From assembly GCF_029589435.1 (NCBI RefSeq), contig NZ_JARRAG010000002.1, positions 1,550,001 to 1,614,000 of the forward strand: a stretch of 64,000 nt of DNA, given 5' to 3'. The first letter of the stretch is position 1. Every line of letters starts with the position of its first letter. The DNA comes from Paludisphaera mucosa. Its GTDB lineage: Bacteria; Planctomycetota; Planctomycetia; Isosphaerales; Isosphaeraceae. Shown here in pieces: positions 48,670 to 57,659 of the stretch. A program made the translations under genes and the position numbers. Under the pieces are notes generated by a model. It worked only from the letters and a program-made list of their open reading frames with translations. It ran no database searches and was not told where the DNA came from.

Positions 48670-50793
48670 ATGTCGTCATCACATGCGAGCCCCGATCGCG
48701 CCGGCGCGTCCGAGCACCCCGCCAACCGCCTGGCGGGCGAGACCAGCCCCTATCTGCTGCAGCACGCGCACAACCCGGTGGAGTGGCACCCCTGGGGCCA
48801 CGAGGCGCTCGAGCTGGCGAAGGCCGAGGACCGGCCCATCTTCCTGTCCATCGGCTACTCGGCGTGCCACTGGTGCCACGTCATGGAGCGGGAGAGCTTC
48901 GAGAATCCGGACATCGCCCGGATCATGAACGCCCACTTCGTGAACATCAAGGTCGACCGCGAGGAGCGTCCCGACCTCGACCAGATCTACATGAACGCCG
49001 TCCAGGCGATGACCGGCCAGGGGGGCTGGCCGATGTCGGTCTTCCTGACGCCTGAAGGGGAGCCGTTCTTCGGCGGCACGTATTTCCCCCCCAGCGACTC
49101 GCGGGGCATGCCGGGGTTCCCGCGCGTCCTGCTGAGCGTCCATCGCGCATGGGCCGAGCGCCGGGGCGAGATCCGCCAGTCGGCCGTCGAGATGACCTCG
49201 CACCTGCGGAACGCGGCCGATGCCGGCCGGGGGAAGGGCGAGGCGTCTCCGCTCTCGACCGCGCTGCTCGACCACGCGGCGAAGGCCCTGATCCGGAACT
49301 TCGACGCCCGCCACGGCGGCTTCGGCCAGGCGCCCAAGTTCCCGCACCCGATGGACCTCCGCGTGCTGCTGCGGCAGTTCGCGCGCACCGGCGACGCCCA
49401 GGCGCTGCACGCCGCGACGTTCACGCTCGGCAAGATGGCTCGGGGCGGCATCTACGACCACCTCGGCGGCGGCTTCGCCCGCTACTCCACCGACGAGCGC
49501 TGGCTGGCCCCCCACTTCGAGAAGATGCTCTACGACAACGCCCTGCTGGCCTCGGCCTACGTCGAGGCCTTCCAGGCGACCGGCGAGGCGAGCTTCGCCC
49601 GCACGGCGCGCGCCACGCTGGGCTACGTCCTGGACCGCATGACCGACCCCGACGGCCCCTTCTACTCGACCGAGGACGCCGACAGCGAGGGCGAGGAGGG
49701 CAAGTACTACGTCTGGTCGCTGGGCGAGATCCTCGAAGTCCTCGGCGTCGACCTGGGGCGGAACTTCGCGCTCACCTACGACGTCTCGCCGGCCGGCAAC
49801 TGGGAGCGGAAGAACATCCTGAACCTCCCCCGGCCGATCGCCGAGTCCGCCAAGGACCTGGGCCGCGACGCCGACGAGCTGGAGGCCGAGCTGGCCGAGT
49901 CGCGGGCGACCCTGCTGGCCGTGCGCGGCCGCCGCATCGCGCCGGGCAAGGACACGAAGGTGCTCGTCGCCTGGAACGGCCTGGCGATCGCCGCGCTCGC
50001 GCAGGCGGGGCGGGCCCTGGCCGAGCCCCGCTTCCTGGAGACCGCCGAAAAGGCCGCGGCGTTCCTGCTCGACCGGCTGCGGACGTCCGACGGGCGGCTG
50101 CTCCATACTTACAAGGACGGGATCGCCAAGCTCAACGGCTATCTCGACGACTACGCCTGCCTGATCGACGGCCTGACCCGGCTGTTCGAGGCGACCGGCG
50201 GCCCGCGCTGGCTGGCCTCGGCCGTCGAGCTGGCCGACGTGATGGTCGCCGAGTTCCGCGACGCCGGGCACGGCGGCTTCTACTACACGGGCGCGAGCCA
50301 CGAAACCCTGCTCACGCGCCAGAAGGACCTGTTCGACGACGCGACCCCCTCGGGCAACGGCATGGCGGCGACCGCCCTGGTCCGCCTGGCCGCGCTGACG
50401 GGCCGGGAGGACCTCGCGACGATCGGCCGCCAGGCCGTCGAGGCCGCCGCGAAGATCCTCGAAGGCGCGCCCTCCGCGGGCGGCCAGACCCTCATCGCGC
50501 TCGACTTCCTGCTCGCCCCCCCTCGCGAGCTGGCGATCGTCGCCGGGTCGGACCGCCGCGAGTTCGCCGCCGCGCTCGACGCCGCCTTCGCGCGGTTCCT
50601 CCCCCACGCCGTCGTCGCCCCGGCCCCCGCCGAGGATCGCGAGGCGTTGGCGAAGCTCGTCCCGCTGCTGGAAGCCCGGCCCGCCGTCGACGACCACGTC
50701 ACGCTCTACGACTGCGAGAACTTCACCTGCCGCGCGCCGGTCGCGGGGACGTCGGGCGTCCTCGCGGCGCTGGCGGGGGCCGGCCGGGGCTGA
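48670..50793 (+). CDS. thioredoxin-like DUF255 protein (YyaL/SPATA20 type)
   Basis: The 707-residue protein joins an N-terminal thioredoxin-like domain (opening [21 protein letters not shown]; CxxC in [11 protein letters not shown]) to a long alpha/alpha-barrel domain with the [19 protein letters not shown] segment. The family occurs in bacteria and eukaryotes. Its biochemical role is not well defined. No ribosome site lies before the ATG, and a promoter ends 6 bases upstream, so the mRNA is predicted to be leaderless. The next gene begins about 100 bases later. Confidence 0.93.
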   Translation: MSSSHASPDRAGASEHPANRLAGETSPYLLQHAHNPVEWHPWGHEALELAKAEDRPIFLSIGYSACHWCHVMERESFENPDIARIMNAHFVNIKVDREERPDLDQIYMNAVQAMTGQGGWPMSVFLTPEGEPFFGGTYFPPSDSRGMPGFPRVLLSVHRAWAERRGEIRQSAVEMTSHLRNAADAGRGKGEASPLSTALLDHAAKALIRNFDARHGGFGQAPKFPHPMDLRVLLRQFARTGDAQALHAATFTLGKMARGGIYDHLGGGFARYSTDERWLAPHFEKMLYDNALLASAYVEAFQATGEASFARTARATLGYVLDRMTDPDGPFYSTEDADSEGEEGKYYVWSLGEILEVLGVDLGRNFALTYDVSPAGNWERKNILNLPRPIAESAKDLGRDADELEAELAESRATLLAVRGRRIAPGKDTKVLVAWNGLAIAALAQAGRALAEPRFLETAEKAAAFLLDRLRTSDGRLLHTYKDGIAKLNGYLDDYACLIDGLTRLFEATGGPRWLASAVELADVMVAEFRDAGHGGFYYTGASHETLLTRQKDLFDDATPSGNGMAATALVRLAALTGREDLATIGRQAVEAAAKILEGAPSAGGQTLIALDFLLAPPRELAIVAGSDRREFAAALDAAFARFLPHAVVAPAPAEDREALAKLVPLLEARPAVDDHVTLYDCENFTCRAPVAGTSGVLAALAGAGRG

Positions 50794-50795
50794 GC

Positions 50796-50825
50796 TTGCC
50801 GCTCGCGGCGGTCGTCGACTAGACT
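50796..50825 (+). promoter_or_regulatory. candidate promoter of the S41 protease-tsaD pair
   Basis: TTGCCG and TAGACT are separated by 18 bases, and the transcript would start about 60 bases before the ATG at 50894. Confidence 0.4.
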
Positions 50826-50893
50826 TGAACGACTGGACCGCTCGGCCCCAACGGGGCGGGCGGCGTGGGTGCGACAACCTGGGAGGCTCGCCG

Positions 50894-52378
50894 ATGTCGA
50901 GACGGAGACGGATCTTTCTGGCCCTGGCCGCCGCGGCCGTCCTGAGCCCCTTGTGCTGGCTGGCGAGCGGGACCCGCGCCGCCAAGCCCAAGGACGAGAT
51001 GCTCGAGCTGTACGGCCTCTTCGTCGACGCGGTCGAGAAGGTCGAGGCCAATTACGTCCGCCCCGTCAACCGCAAGGAGCTGCTGGAGAGCGCCCTGGAA
51101 GGGATGCTCCAGAACCTCGACCAGCATTCGTCTTACATCAACATGGGCGAATGGCAGCAGTTCCGCAAGCAGATCGAGGGCAAGTTCGGCGGCATCGGCA
51201 TCCAGGTCGGCATCGACCACGACACGGGCCGCCTCCGGGTCATCGCGCCGATGGTCAACACCCCGGCGTACGAGGCCGGGATCCTGGCCGGCGACCTGAT
51301 CCTGGAGATCGACGGCCACTCGACCGAGGGCATGTCGTCGGACAAGGCCGTCGAGACCCTGACCGGCCGCCCCGGCACCGAGGTCGAGCTGAACGTGCTG
51401 CACGAAGGTTCCGAGCAGCCCACGCCGATCAAGCTCAGCCGGGCCGTCATCGAGGTCCCCAGCGTTTTGGGCGAGCGCCGCGAGAAGGACGGCAGCTGGG
51501 ACTTCATGCTCGATAAAGACAAGAAGATCGGCTACATCCGCATCACCAACTTCATGCAGTCGACCGGCGACGAGGTCCGCAAGGCCCTCGACAAGCTGAA
51601 GGACGAGGGGGCCAGGGCCGTGGTCCTCGACCTCCGCGACGACCCGGGCGGCCTCCTGAGCGCGGCGGTCGAGGTGTCGGACCTGTTCCTCGACAAGGGG
51701 GACATCGTCAGTACCAAGGGGCGGAACACCATCCCCAAGTCGTACGTCGCCCAGCAGGACAGCCCCTACGAGTCGCTGCCGATGGCCGTCCTCGTGAACG
51801 GCAACTCGGCCTCGGCGTCGGAGATCGTCTCGGCCGCCTTGCAGGACCACAAGCGGGCCGTGGTCGTCGGCTCGCGCAGCTACGGCAAGGGCTCGGTCCA
51901 GAACATCCTGGAGCTGGAAGACGGCAACAGCGTGCTCAAGCTGACCGTCGCCAGCTACCACCGGCCCTCCGGCGAGAACATCCACCGCTTCCGCGACGCC
52001 AAGGCCAGCGACAAGTGGGGCGTCACGCCCGACCCGGGCATGGAGGTCAAGCTCACCCCCGCCGAGTACCGCGACTGGTTCCTCGCCCGCCGCGGCCGCG
52101 ACCTCCCGGCGCTTGCCAAGCTCAACGCGGCCAAGAAGCCCGTCGAGGCCAAGTCCGACGCCGAGAAGGCCCAGGACAACAAGGAGAAGGTCGAGACCAA
52201 GGACGTCCCCAAGGACGAGAAGCCCCCGGCCGATCCGACCAAGCCCGAGCCCCCCAAGGCCGCCACGCCTCCCGAGGGCGCGCCCCCCTTCGTCGACAAG
52301 GTCCTGGACAAGGCCCTCGAAGTCCTCAAGGGCAAGCTCGACGCCCCCGCACCGGCCGAGGAGAAGAAGGCCGCGTGA
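50894..52378 (+). CDS. S41 family C-terminal processing peptidase
   Basis: The 494-residue protein has a signal anchor (RRRRIFLALAAAAVLSPLCW), a PDZ domain (GGIGIQVGID..., ILAGDLILEIDGHS) and the S41 catalytic domain. The Ser-Lys dyad is seen as Ser in NGNSASASEIV and Lys in RSYGKGSVQ. It cleaves protein C termini in the periplasm. ATG 50894 has GGGAGG seven bases upstream. The last 70 residues are rich in Lys, Glu and Pro. Its stop overlaps the tsaD start (GTGA), so the two are translationally coupled. Confidence 0.93.
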   Translation: MSRRRRIFLALAAAAVLSPLCWLASGTRAAKPKDEMLELYGLFVDAVEKVEANYVRPVNRKELLESALEGMLQNLDQHSSYINMGEWQQFRKQIEGKFGGIGIQVGIDHDTGRLRVIAPMVNTPAYEAGILAGDLILEIDGHSTEGMSSDKAVETLTGRPGTEVELNVLHEGSEQPTPIKLSRAVIEVPSVLGERREKDGSWDFMLDKDKKIGYIRITNFMQSTGDEVRKALDKLKDEGARAVVLDLRDDPGGLLSAAVEVSDLFLDKGDIVSTKGRNTIPKSYVAQQDSPYESLPMAVLVNGNSASASEIVSAALQDHKRAVVVGSRSYGKGSVQNILELEDGNSVLKLTVASYHRPSGENIHRFRDAKASDKWGVTPDPGMEVKLTPAEYRDWFLARRGRDLPALAKLNAAKKPVEAKSDAEKAQDNKEKVETKDVPKDEKPPADPTKPEPPKAATPPEGAPPFVDKVLDKALEVLKGKLDAPAPAEEKKAA

Positions 52379-53427
52379 TCCTGCTGGCGATCGAGTCGAC
52401 CTGCGACGAGACCGGCGCGGCGGTGCTGGAAGGGCGGGAACCCCTCGGGGAATCGGTCCCGCGGATCCTGTCGAGCGTGGTCTCGTCGCAGATCGGCCTG
52501 CACCAGAGGTTCGGCGGGGTGGTGCCCGAGATCGCCTCGCGGGCCCACGTCCGCCAGGTCGTGCCGATGATCGACGAGGCCCTCAAGCGGGCCGGCGTCG
52601 GCCTCAAAGATGTGGGCGCGGTCGCCGTATCGACCCGCCCCGGCCTGGTCGGGGCCCTGGTCGTCGGCCTGACCGCCGCCAAGGCCCTCGCCCTGGCGCT
52701 CGACGTCCCGCTGGTCGCCGTGGACCACCTCGAAGGCCACCTTTACGCCTGCCAGCTCGCCCACCCCGACCGCCGGGTCTTCCCCTGCGTGGGCCTGGTC
52801 GTCTCCGGAGGGCATTCGAGCCTCTACGCCTGCCGAGAACCGCTCGACTGCGCGTTCCTGGGCGGGACGATCGACGACGCGGCCGGCGAGGCGTTCGACA
52901 AGGTCGCCAGCCTGTTGAACCTGGGCTACCCCGGCGGCCCCGAGATCGAGCGCGCGGCGAAGGCCGGGAACCCGAAGGCGTTCGCCTTCCCCCGGTCGTT
53001 CCTGCACGAGCCCCGGCTGGCTTTCAGCTTCTCGGGCCTCAAAACGGCCGTCCTGTACGCCCTGCGGGGGCCGAACCAGGAGCGCGGGGTCGTCGAGCCG
53101 ACGCCCGAGCTGACCGCAGACCTCGCCGCGAGCTTCCAGGAGGCCGTGGTCGACATCCTGGTCGCCAAGGCCCGCCAGGCGCTCGAGCAGACCGGCATGG
53201 AGCGGCTGGGGGTCGGCGGCGGGGTCGCGGCGAACGGCCGCTTCCGCGAGAAGCTCGGCGCGGCGATGGACGCGATGGGGGTCGAGACCTTCATCCCCCC
53301 CCTCTCGCTCTGCACCGACAACGCGGCCATGGCCGGCGTGGCCCTGCTCAAGCTGGCCGCCGGCCGGACCGCGGACCTCGACGTGGACGTCGCCGCGGGC
53401 CTGGTCCGGCCGAAGCCGACGGCCTGA
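52375..53427 (+). CDS. tsaD: tRNA threonylcarbamoyltransferase TsaD
   Basis: The 350-residue protein transfers threonylcarbamoyl to A37 of ANN-decoding tRNAs. Seen are the ATP-binding IESTCDETGAAVLEG, the metal-binding VDHLEGHLYA (HxxxH), VSGGHSSLY, GTIDDAAGEAFDK and VGGGVAANGRFRE. It starts at GTG overlapping the S41 stop by 4 bases. Length and motifs are complete. tsaB, tsaC and tsaE are not nearby. Its stop lies inside a small palindrome shared with the convergent gene. Confidence 0.95.
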   Translation: MILLAIESTCDETGAAVLEGREPLGESVPRILSSVVSSQIGLHQRFGGVVPEIASRAHVRQVVPMIDEALKRAGVGLKDVGAVAVSTRPGLVGALVVGLTAAKALALALDVPLVAVDHLEGHLYACQLAHPDRRVFPCVGLVVSGGHSSLYACREPLDCAFLGGTIDDAAGEAFDKVASLLNLGYPGGPEIERAAKAGNPKAFAFPRSFLHEPRLAFSFSGLKTAVLYALRGPNQERGVVEPTPELTADLAASFQEAVVDILVAKARQALEQTGMERLGVGGGVAANGRFREKLGAAMDAMGVETFIPPLSLCTDNAAMAGVALLKLAAGRTADLDVDVAAGLVRPKPTA

Positions 53428-53436
53428 TCAATCAGG
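53423..53436. terminator. small palindrome between tsaD and the convergent gene
   Basis: CCTGA-TCAA-TCAGG forms a 5-bp stem that contains the stop codons of tsaD and of the minus-strand small gene. It is too short to be sure of termination. Confidence 0.3.
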
Positions 53437-53617
53437 AGGGGGGCCGGCGTCCCGATCCCGAGTTCGGGCTCGGCGTGTGCATACCCTGGTAGGCCCGTTG
53501 CTGCTGGTCGAGCGTCCGGCGCCGATCGAGCGCCTGGACCTGCTCGGGCGGCAGGGTCTCGGCGTGGACGTGGGGACCCTGGCGAACGGGGCTCGGGCCG
53601 TGGTGGAGCGAACGCAT
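53432..53617 (-). CDS. small protein, unknown function
   Basis: A 61-residue frame starts ATG with AGGGAG eight bases upstream. The product is His/Pro/Gln/Arg-rich, for example HVHAETLPPEQVQALD and DQQQRAYQGMHTPSP, ending GRRPPS. Codon use is GC-rich at third positions like neighbouring genes, which supports its being real. No domain is recognised, and it may be disordered. It converges on tsaD. Confidence 0.5.
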   Translation of the reverse strand: MRSLHHGPSPVRQGPHVHAETLPPEQVQALDRRRTLDQQQRAYQGMHTPSPNSGSGRRPPS

Positions 53618-53805
53618 GGCGGCGACTCCCTGGGTGAAAAGGACGCGTCTCCCGCTCGGTCGAAAATCCGACTTCCCCTGACGTCCATCAGCCCCGACAA
53701 TATCAACGCGGCTTACCCAGTGTGACGGGGCCGCGAGCCGAAGGTCGGGACGAGATGCGGAACTCAGCCTGGCCGAAGAACCACGGTGCCAACCAACGGA
53801 CGTCG

Positions 53806-54522
53806 ATGAACACGCAACCGAAATGGGAACGTATCCAGGGTATCGTCCTCGACGCCGTGGGGACTTTAATCAAGCCGACGCCTTCCGTCTCCGAGGCCTA
53901 CACCGAGGCCGCCGCGCGGCAGGGGGTGGAGCTGGCTCCCGAGCTGGTGCGGGGGCGGTTCCATGCGGCCTTCCGGGGCGACCTGGTCCAGGGGGCGGAC
54001 GGCGTCCTGTCGACCGACGAGGGGGTCGAGCGGCGGCGGTGGCGGGCGATCGTGGCCCGGGTCCTGCCCGAGGCGCCCGACCCCGATCGGGCCTTCGACG
54101 AACTCTGGGATCATTTCGGCCGGCCCGAATCGTGGCGGGCCTTCCCCGACTCGGCCCCGGCCGTCGAGGCCATCCGCGAGGCCGGGATGCGGGTCTGCAT
54201 CGGCTCGAACTTCGACGGCCGGCTGCACAGGGTGGTCGCCGGCCTGCCGGAGCTGGCCGACGTCGTCGAGGCGATCGTGGTCTCGTCGGAAGTCGGCTAC
54301 CGCAAGCCCCATGCGGCCTTCTTCCGGGCCGCCTGCGAGCGCATGGGGCTCCCCCCCGACCGGGTGCTGTCGGTGGGCGACGACCTGGAGAACGACGTCC
54401 ACGGGGCGCGTCGGGCCGGGCTCTCGGCGCTCTTCCTGAGCCGCCGCGGCGAAGGGGTCGACGACGTGCCCAGCGTCACCGATTTGACCGCCCTTACGGC
54501 GCTTCGGGGGGCGGAAGCCTGA
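53806..54522 (+). CDS. HAD-family hydrolase
   Basis: The 238-residue protein has the haloacid-dehalogenase fold. It starts with IVLDAVGTLIKP, motif I with the nucleophile Asp, but the second acidic residue is Val. Motif II is IGSNFDG (Ser), motif III the Lys in SSEVGYRKPHAAFF, and motif IV VGDDLENDVHGARRAG. The helical cap is large. The start could be further upstream at 53755 (AAGG before it). It resembles phosphatases of the HDHD family. The substrate is unknown. Confidence 0.88.
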   Translation: MNTQPKWERIQGIVLDAVGTLIKPTPSVSEAYTEAAARQGVELAPELVRGRFHAAFRGDLVQGADGVLSTDEGVERRRWRAIVARVLPEAPDPDRAFDELWDHFGRPESWRAFPDSAPAVEAIREAGMRVCIGSNFDGRLHRVVAGLPELADVVEAIVVSSEVGYRKPHAAFFRAACERMGLPPDRVLSVGDDLENDVHGARRAGLSALFLSRRGEGVDDVPSVTDLTALTALRGAEA

Positions 54523-54615
54523 AGTTCGGCGGGCCTCCTGGACGATTGACGAGAGGGGACGGCGTCGAGGACGTCGCCAGGGCGGCCTCGGGCCGTCGGC
54601 GGCCCTCGACTCGGC

Positions 54616-54644
54616 TTGCCCGCGGGGACGAGTTGGTTTAGATT
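54616..54644 (+). promoter_or_regulatory. candidate lpxD-lpxI promoter
   Basis: TTGCCC and TAGATT are separated by 17 bases, about 150 bases before lpxD. Confidence 0.4.
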
Positions 54645-54801
54645 CCCGGCGGCCGGCAAGGCCGACGACGGATCGGAACGGATCGCGGCTCCCAGGGAAA
54701 CGGATTTCCAAAGAGACCGGACTGGAACGGAAGCTCCACCTCCTGATTCGTCGCCTTGGTCCTTCCTGGTCTGCTCCTTTCAGGGAAGAAAGGAATCGCC
54801 A

Positions 54802-55920
54802 GTGGTCGCAACGGTCGAACAGCTCGCGGCCTTGGTCAGCGGCCGCCTCGTGGGCGACGGCAACGTCGCCATCCGCTCGGCGCGGCCGGTGGACGAGGCG
54901 GGCCCCGGCGACATCACGTTCATCGAGAACGAGCGCTACGCGAAGCTGCTGCGGACGTCCCCGGCGTCCGCCGCGATCGTCGGCCCCCACTTCCGCAGCA
55001 AGCGCACGCCGGTCAAGGACACCCTGGCCGTGATCGAGGTCGACGACCCGATCGCCGCGTTCATCATGGTGCGGAAGCACCTCTCGGGCGCGAGCAAGGC
55101 CCGCTGGGTCGGGGTCCACCCCCAGTCGTGGGTCGCCCCCACGGCGCTGATCGGCCCCGAGGCCGCCATCTACCCGTTCGCCTACGTCGGCGACCAGGCG
55201 GTGGTCGGCGAGGGCTCGACGATCCATCCCGGGGCCGTGGTCGGCGACCGCGTCCGCATCGGCCGCGACTGCGTCATCCACCCCAACGTCGTGCTCTATC
55301 CCGACGTCGTGCTGGAGGACCGGGTCGAGATCCACTCGGGCACCGTGCTGGGCGGCGACGGCTTCGGCTACCGCCAGGTCGACGGCCGGCACGTCAAGGT
55401 CCCCCACACGGGCCGCCTCGAAGTCGGCTCCGACGTCGAGATCGGCGCGAACTGCACGATCGACCGGGCGACCTTCGAGGCCACCCGGATCGGCGAGGGG
55501 ACCAAGATCGACAACCTGGTCATGATCGCCCACAACAACCAGGTCGGCCGCCACAACCTGCTCTGCGCCCAGGTCGGGATCGCCGGCAGCTGCAAGACCG
55601 GCGACTACGTCGTGATGGCCGGCCAGGCCGGGATCAAGGACAAGACCGTGATCGGCGACGGCGTGGTGGTCGGCGCCCAGGCGGGCGTGCACCGCAACAT
55701 CCCCAGCGGCCAGCAGGTGCTCGGCTCGCCGGCGATCCCCGTCCGCGAGCAGCGCCGGCTGTTCCAGATGATCGCCCGGCTCCCCGACATGTACAAGCAG
55801 CTCCGCGAGCTGACCGCCCAGATCGAGGCCGTCTCGGCGATCCTGCCGATGACCCCCAGCCACGACGGGACCGTCGGCTTCGACGACGGCGACGGGGCCG
55901 CCGACCCGACCGGCTTCTGA
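54802..55920 (+). CDS. lpxD: UDP-3-O-acylglucosamine N-acyltransferase
   Basis: The 372-residue protein starts at GTG with AAAGGA seven bases upstream. The N-terminal LpxD domain (VEQLAALVSGRLVGDG, DITFIENERY) leads to a left-handed beta-helix of hexapeptide repeats (TVLGGDGFGYRQVDG, GANCTIDRATF with the region of the catalytic His in IAHNNQVG). It adds the second acyl chain in lipid A synthesis. A C-terminal extension of about 40 residues is longer than usual. lpxI follows 28 bases downstream. Confidence 0.95.
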   Translation: MVATVEQLAALVSGRLVGDGNVAIRSARPVDEAGPGDITFIENERYAKLLRTSPASAAIVGPHFRSKRTPVKDTLAVIEVDDPIAAFIMVRKHLSGASKARWVGVHPQSWVAPTALIGPEAAIYPFAYVGDQAVVGEGSTIHPGAVVGDRVRIGRDCVIHPNVVLYPDVVLEDRVEIHSGTVLGGDGFGYRQVDGRHVKVPHTGRLEVGSDVEIGANCTIDRATFEATRIGEGTKIDNLVMIAHNNQVGRHNLLCAQVGIAGSCKTGDYVVMAGQAGIKDKTVIGDGVVVGAQAGVHRNIPSGQQVLGSPAIPVREQRRLFQMIARLPDMYKQLRELTAQIEAVSAILPMTPSHDGTVGFDDGDGAADPTGF

Positions 55921-55948
55921 GCCCGAATCTCAACCAGGGAGACTCGAC

Positions 55949-56872
55949 GTGCCGTCGCTGCAGGAAACGACCCGTCGCGGCCTGGGACTGGGCCGCCTCC
56001 GCCGGGGCCCCGCCCGCGTCGACCCCGACGCGCCCGCGATCGGCCTGCTGGCCGGCAGCGGCCGGTTCCCGATCCTCTTCGCCGAGGCCGCCCGCCGCCA
56101 GGGCTACGCCGTCGCCTGCGTGGGGATCCAGTACGAGGCCCCCGCCGAGCTGCGCGAGATCTGCACCACGTTCGACGTCGCGGGCGTGGCCAAGATGGGC
56201 CGGATGATCCGCACGTTCCGCCGCCGCGGCGTGAAGGAGATCGTCATGGCGGGCAAGGTCACGAAGAACGTGATCTACACCCCCATGCGCTGGCTGCACC
56301 TCTGCCCCGACCTGCGGACCGTCCAGTGGTGGTACCGCCGCGACCGGGCCGACAACCGCGACGACTCGCTGCTGCTCTCCGTCATCGCCGAATTCGAGAG
56401 GGACGGTATGACCTTCACCTCGGCACTCGACTACTGCCCGGAACTCCTCGTGAAGGAGGGGGTCCTCACCCGCCGCGCCCCGTCGCCCGCGGAGCGCCTG
56501 GACGTGCAGTTCGGCTGGCGGATGGCCAAGGAGATGGGCCGCCTCGACGTCGGCCAGTCGGTCGCGGTCAAGGAGAAGGCCACCCTGGCGATCGAGGCCA
56601 TCGAGGGGACCGACCGCTGCATCGAACGCGCCGGCCAGCTCTGCCGGGCCGGCGGCTGGACCCTGGTGAAGGTCGCCAAGCCCCAGCAGGACATGCGGTT
56701 CGACGTCCCCACCATCGGCGTGAAGACCGTCGAGAACCTCCACAAGGCGGGCGGCCGCGTGCTCGCCGTCGAGGCCGACAGGACCATCGTCGTCGACCAG
56801 CCCGACGTCGTCGCCCTCGCCGACCGCTACGGCATGACGATCATCGCCGTCCGCGACGACCCCGCCGCCTGA
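55949..56872 (+). CDS. lpxI: UDP-2,3-diacylglucosamine diphosphatase LpxI
   Basis: The 307-residue protein has an N-terminal extension of about 28 residues, then the LpxI domain: IGLLAGSGRFPILFAEAAR, TFRRRGVKEIVMAGKVTK, DDSLLLSVIAEFERDGM and FDVPTIGVKTVENLHKAGG. LpxI makes lipid X from UDP-diacylglucosamine and replaces LpxH in many bacteria. It follows lpxD directly, an order that fits pathway coupling. LpxB, which uses its product, is about 11 kb upstream. Confidence 0.93.
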   Translation: MPSLQETTRRGLGLGRLRRGPARVDPDAPAIGLLAGSGRFPILFAEAARRQGYAVACVGIQYEAPAELREICTTFDVAGVAKMGRMIRTFRRRGVKEIVMAGKVTKNVIYTPMRWLHLCPDLRTVQWWYRRDRADNRDDSLLLSVIAEFERDGMTFTSALDYCPELLVKEGVLTRRAPSPAERLDVQFGWRMAKEMGRLDVGQSVAVKEKATLAIEAIEGTDRCIERAGQLCRAGGWTLVKVAKPQQDMRFDVPTIGVKTVENLHKAGGRVLAVEADRTIVVDQPDVVALADRYGMTIIAVRDDPAA

Positions 56873-57129
56873 ACGGACCCGAAATCGGCTTCGATCCTCG
56901 GGTTCGCTCCTGCGCAGTTTTGAAGCCCGTGGGTTGATGCAAAGTCAATCCGAGGTTTTGTTTGCGCTGCGATCGCCGGTCCCGGAAATCGGCTTCGTTC
57001 GGCCCAAACGACGCATCATTTTCGACCCCCCCCGCAAGTCGCTCATCAAGATCCTCCCCACGCGGCCCCTTCTCCTGGATTGTACTACCAGGATGCCAGT
57101 TCGAAACTCTCGACCGCTCTTCGTCCCGT

Positions 57130-57150
57130 CCTTCTCCCGGGGGGAGAAGG
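57130..57150. repeat. palindromic hairpin repeat
   Basis: A perfect 9-bp stem CCTTCTCCC/GGGAGAAGG has a 3-base loop. It resembles the second half of the compound palindrome at 28294-28345, so it could belong to the same dispersed family, or serve as a terminator of lpxI. Confidence 0.4.
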
Positions 57151-57168
57151 GTCAACGCCGCGGAGCTT

Positions 57169-57186
57169 CACCTGGGTTTTTAGGTG
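57169..57186 (+). promoter_or_regulatory. candidate BlaI operator 1
   Basis: CACCT and AGGTG are separated by 8 bases and lie just upstream of the -35 element of the predicted promoter. Confidence 0.5.
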
Positions 57187-57192
57187 ATACTC

Positions 57193-57221
57193 TTGACGGA
57201 CCGACAAGGACTCGCTACTTT
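57193..57221 (+). promoter_or_regulatory. candidate promoter of the BlaI-M56 operon
   Basis: TTGACG and TACTTT are separated by 17 bases. It lies between operator 1 and operator 2, and the transcript would start about 30 bases before the ATG. Confidence 0.5.
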
Positions 57222-57222
57222 T

Positions 57223-57245
57223 CACCTAACTTAATAAGTCAGGTG
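57223..57245 (+). promoter_or_regulatory. candidate BlaI operator 2
   Basis: A 23-base palindrome, CACCT...AGGTG with a near-symmetric core ACTTA-A-TAAGT, has 10 of 11 pairs. It covers the predicted transcription start and overlaps the ribosome site by its edge, a typical repressor position. Confidence 0.55.
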
Positions 57246-57259
57246 GAGGGAGGCGAACC

Positions 57260-57658
57260 ATGTCCGAATCGGAGCCGAGTCCGAGGGAGCTGGACGTGCT
57301 CAAGGCGCTCTGGGCCCTGGGCTCGGGGAGCGTGCGCGAGGTGCATCAGCGGATGTGTCCCGGGGGCGAGCTGGCGTTCAACACGATCCAGACGCTGCTG
57401 CGGATCATGGAGACGAAGGGGCTCGTGCGGCATCGCGCCGACGGGCGGACGTTCGTCTACGAGCCGACCTACACGCGCGACCGGGTGACCTCGCGGCTGC
57501 TGAACCGGATGTTCGACGGGGCGCTCGATCAGGTGGTTTTGAGCCTGCTCGAAGTCAAGGACGCCAGCGGAGCGGAGCTTCGCGAGCTGGAGCGGCTGAT
57601 CGCCGCGGCGCGGAAGCGGAAGGAGTCCGGAGGCGGCACGAACACCGAAGGAGGCTGA
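57260..57658 (+). CDS. BlaI/MecI-family repressor
   Basis: The 132-residue protein is a BlaI-type winged-helix repressor: SPRELDVLKALWALGSGSVREV, FNTIQTLLRIMETKGLVRHR and RTFVYEPTYTRD, with a C-terminal dimerisation helix (ALDQVVLSLLEVK). Family repressors are inactivated by proteolysis triggered by a partner M56 protease. GGAGG precedes the ATG. Its stop is one base before the start of the M56 gene, so they form one operon. The two palindromes upstream are its likely operators. Confidence 0.93.
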   Translation: MSESEPSPRELDVLKALWALGSGSVREVHQRMCPGGELAFNTIQTLLRIMETKGLVRHRADGRTFVYEPTYTRDRVTSRLLNRMFDGALDQVVLSLLEVKDASGAELRELERLIAAARKRKESGGGTNTEGG

Positions 57659-57659
57659 G

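Larger units (their letters stand above)
56873..57259 (+). other. 387-base intergenic region carrying the blaI promoter and operators
   Basis: Less GC-rich than its surroundings. It contains a hairpin at 57130-57150, two CACCT/AGGTG palindromes at 57169 and 57223, and a promoter at 57193. Two copies of the 10-base string AATCGGCTTC (56884, 56989) occur near its start. Confidence 0.5.

Noticed and set aside
56873-57259. tRNA or small RNA gene in the 387-base gap
   Set aside because: No cloverleaf or T-loop sequence was found; the features there are palindromes and a promoter.
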